Shown here: positions 23,947 to 25,856 of the stretch, one piece after another | How the letters are laid out: each line of letters begins with the position of its first letter | How positions within the stretch are numbered: position 1 is the stretch's first letter | NCBI GenBank assembly: GCA_964367945.1 | Contig: CAYIZZ010000019.1 | Span: 1 to 25,856, forward strand | Direction of reading: 5' to 3' | Origin: JAAYCI01 sp964367945 | Lineage (GTDB): Bacteria > Bacillota > Clostridia > Oscillospirales > Ruminococcaceae | DNA length: 25,856 nt | Position numbers and translations under genes: made by a program | The notes under the pieces: model-generated | Database searches by the model: none | Told to the model about the DNA's origin: nothing | Seen by the model: only the letters and a program-made list of their open reading frames with translations

Positions 23947-25856
23947 TTACTCTTCAGATTTCTTTTTGCGATAAACAATAAACCCTGCAACAGCTCCTAA
24001 TACCAGCAGCGGTACTATTATCCATAAAATATTAAATCCGGATTCAGGCTCTTGTGCAGTAGATGCACTTTGCTGGGATTCAACGCTCGATTCTTCTTCC
24101 TGTGTGTCATCCGATTGTTCATCTTGTTCATCATCCGTAGCCGGCTCTTCACTTTGCGACTCTTCTTCCCATATTGCATACAACGTAGTATTTTTGGTGA
24201 AAAGTTCGTTTTCGTCCACTTTTTCGCCGTCCTCTGCTTTTGTATACCAGCCCTTAAATATGAATCCATCCCTTATTGGATCGCTTGGGAAATCAAGATA
24301 TCCATCCTCGCCTGTGTAAATAATAGGATTGAAATCTTTATCGTCAATCATTCCACCCATAAGGTTAAGTGTTATGCGATAGCCGCTGAAGGATGTTGTT
24401 TGCTCTGAAGGCAAAGTTTCTGCTACAGGTGGAATTATCACTGTAGATTCTGTACTACCGTTATTGTTGCCGCCATTACCACTCGAGGTAGCCGGCGTAA
24501 CATTTATCGTTATATCGGCAGAGCCACTATAAGACGCATATTCATGAGCACTGTCGCCACCTACATCTTGCCCACTGATATTTATATTCGCAAACAGCTT
24601 TACTACTCCTGTAGCATTAAGCCCTGTAAGTGTACTGCCGTTTACCGCCGCACCCGATACTGTGGTAGAGTAGTTATTCAAAACAAACTGCACGCTGACA
24701 TTTGACGGAACAACCGCTGACACCAGTGAGGCAAGGTTGAAAGTGCTGTTTGCCGGAACATTTACCGACGTGACAACCGATGGAATCTGACTTACAGCAG
24801 TAATATTGAAAGTATCTATCACTGACTTTTCGGGCACAACACCATTCACCGCCGATGTTGCAGTTACCGAATACTCGCCGACATAGCTTGGCACTGTATT
24901 GCTCTGCGGATACGTAGTAGCGTTTACACCCTGATATGTATAGCTAAGCTGTCCGCCATTAGACGAGGCATTCCCCGCATAAGACACGGTGGGTGATGCA
25001 GACGAAGTACCGTAAACCCAATCCGGCATAGTGACTGAATCCAGATTATTCGGCTGATGGGATATATCGACACTGATATCCTGCGTCGCAGTATATGCGG
25101 CGTACTCAGCAACACCATCACTATTTTCGTCGTATTCATTGAGTGTCAGGCGCACTGTCACTGTGCCGGGTGTAGCCACTGAATTCAGCTCTACTTCGTT
25201 TGTTACCGAAGCACCTGTGCCGCCATCAGCTACCACACTAAAAGATATTGTTCCAAGCTTATAGCTTGCGCCACCGACAAGAGTGGTGAGCAGTAAAGTA
25301 GAATTTGTCCCCATGGTAGTCGACGATATCATGTTTGGAGCCTGTGTACCCTCGGTAATCTCAAAGTCATGCGTCACCGATTTTGGGAATACTGTACCAT
25401 TTGCGGTAGATGTCGCCGTCACTGTGTATTCGCCAACATATTGTGGTTTCACGCTACTTTCAGCATAAGCGGTAGCTCCTCGTCCTTTATAGCTGTACGT
25501 AATAGCGCCACCGTTATATGCCGCACCGCCTGCAGTGGCTATGCTCGGAGATGATGCGTCACTACCGTATGCCCAATCTGCCATGCTTACGGTATCAAGG
25601 TTGTTTGGTGTGGAGAGTGTACCATTTGTGGTAACACTGACGCTACCACTACCGTTATATGGCGCATACTCCGAAACACCGTCGCCGTTTACATCGTGTG
25701 CCGGGATGTCTATCGCAACATCCACGGTGAAACTTCCTGCCGTAGTGGCGGTAATCACTCTGTTATCCAAAGATACTACTGCGCCTGTTCCGTTTTCGAC
25801 GAGGTTTACAAATGTAATCTCACCTGTTTTGTAAAGTGCGTTTGTGACAAGGCTTT
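23947..25856 (-). CDS. Repeat-bearing cell-surface protein, C-terminal part (runs off the right edge)
   Basis: The frame is open to the window edge with no start (636 visible residues; the TTG at 25770 is not a start, because the frame continues upstream). It has tandem modules of about 185 residues, marked by PNNLDTVSMADWAYG and PNNLDSVTMPDWVYG, each with an MBG/Ig-like strand set (YVGEYTVTATS) and a D-x-NGDG-x-EYA-Y loop that may bind calcium. After a Gly/Asn-rich link comes one Listeria-Bacteroides (InlB B) repeat with DGFIFKGWYT. An acidic Glu/Asp/Ser stalk and a terminal membrane helix follow (NILWIIVPLLVLGAVAGFIV, then RKKKSEE). No LPXTG motif precedes the helix. Probably an adhesin or S-layer-like surface protein. 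Its G+C is visibly above that of its neighbours. Confidence 0.8.
   Translation of the reverse strand, partial: SLVTNALYKTGEITFVNLVENGTGAVVSLDNRVITATTAGSFTVDVAIDIPAHDVNGDGVSEYAPYNGSGSVSVTTNGTLSTPNNLDTVSMADWAYGSDASSPSIATAGGAAYNGGAITYSYKGRGATAYAESSVKPQYVGEYTVTATSTANGTVFPKSVTHDFEITEGTQAPNMISSTTMGTNSTLLLTTLVGGASYKLGTISFSVVADGGTGASVTNEVELNSVATPGTVTVRLTLNEYDENSDGVAEYAAYTATQDISVDISHQPNNLDSVTMPDWVYGTSSASPTVSYAGNASSNGGQLSYTYQGVNATTYPQSNTVPSYVGEYSVTATSAVNGVVPEKSVIDTFNITAVSQIPSVVTSVNVPANSTFNLASLVSAVVPSNVSVQFVLNNYSTTVSGAAVNGSTLTGLNATGVVKLFANINISGQDVGGDSAHEYASYSGSADITINVTPATSSGNGGNNNGSTESTVIIPPVAETLPSEQTTSFSGYRITLNLMGGMIDDKDFNPIIYTGEDGYLDFPSDPIRDGFIFKGWYTKAEDGEKVDENELFTKNTTLYAIWEEESQSEEPATDDEQDEQSDDTQEEESSVESQQSASTAQEPESGFNILWIIVPLLVLGAVAGFIVYRKKKSEE
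24799..25608 (-). repeat. Two copies of an MBG/Ig-like module in the surface protein
   Basis: Copies at 25351-25608 and 24799-25053 encode about 85 residues each, from PNNLD to the F-x-IT end, similar in protein but well diverged in DNA. The repeat period is 185 residues. Confidence 0.7.

Noticed and set aside
24018..24408. Short frames on both strands within the surface-protein gene
   Set aside because: They overlap the acidic stalk of low complexity, have no ribosome sites, and match nothing I recognise.

Overview
The window reads as chromosomal DNA from a low-G+C Gram-positive anaerobe, most likely a Clostridia-class Firmicute. The grounds are strongly A/T-rich codon use, GGAG-type ribosome binding sites, simple stem-plus-U terminators, a lipobox lipoprotein, a Nif11-type leader peptide with an NHLM exporter, and ATP-dependent hydantoinase genes beside an NCS1 permease. 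The species cannot be named from the sequence alone.

Left part (1-6.7 kb, minus strand). The 5' end of an MFS transporter gene runs off the left edge. Next comes a four-gene operon transcribed from about 6.3 kb down to a strong terminator at 467-505: a divergent cyclophilin-like protein, an NCS1 permease, and hydantoinase/oxoprolinase subunits A and B. It looks like uptake plus ATP-dependent ring opening of a hydantoin- or oxoproline-like cyclic amide. Beside it lies a decayed patch: a LysR-type regulator cut off after its HTH, and a PHP-domain metal-hydrolase gene that has lost its 5' end.

Middle (7.7-9.7 kb, plus strand). A DUF47/PhoU-like protein and a PiT-family phosphate transporter form a phosphate-uptake pair, closed by a terminator shared with the convergent minus-strand gene.

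Main block (9.8-23.05 kb, all minus strand). In transcription order: an ECF sigma factor; the three NHLM export proteins (HlyD-like adaptor, C39-peptidase ABC transporter, second ABC transporter); a Nif11-type double-glycine precursor peptide with its own promoter; a 62-aa acidic peptide that also ends in a leader-like motif; a STAS protein; a TIR-transmembrane-LRR protein; a TPR-containing lipoprotein; and a secreted C39-like cysteine-protease/SH3-repeat protein. The precursor peptide and the C39-SH3 gene carry a matching 41-bp promoter module with ECF-like -35/-10 spacing, so the sigma factor may switch on both the exported peptide and the secreted enzyme. The TIR-TM-LRR protein is predicted to place a TIR domain in the cytoplasm and 21 leucine-rich repeats outside. 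That matches Toll-like receptor topology with the domains in reverse order along the chain. No RiPP-modifying enzyme is visible. The block is therefore a candidate peptide export, sensing and signalling system, and the best candidate here for something undescribed.

Right part (23.2-25.86 kb). An IS200-type transposase gene is inactivated by a 19-bp GC-rich insertion and carries a second, in-frame 21-bp insertion. Beyond it is the C-terminal part of a large repeat-bearing surface protein of visibly higher G+C, running off the right edge.
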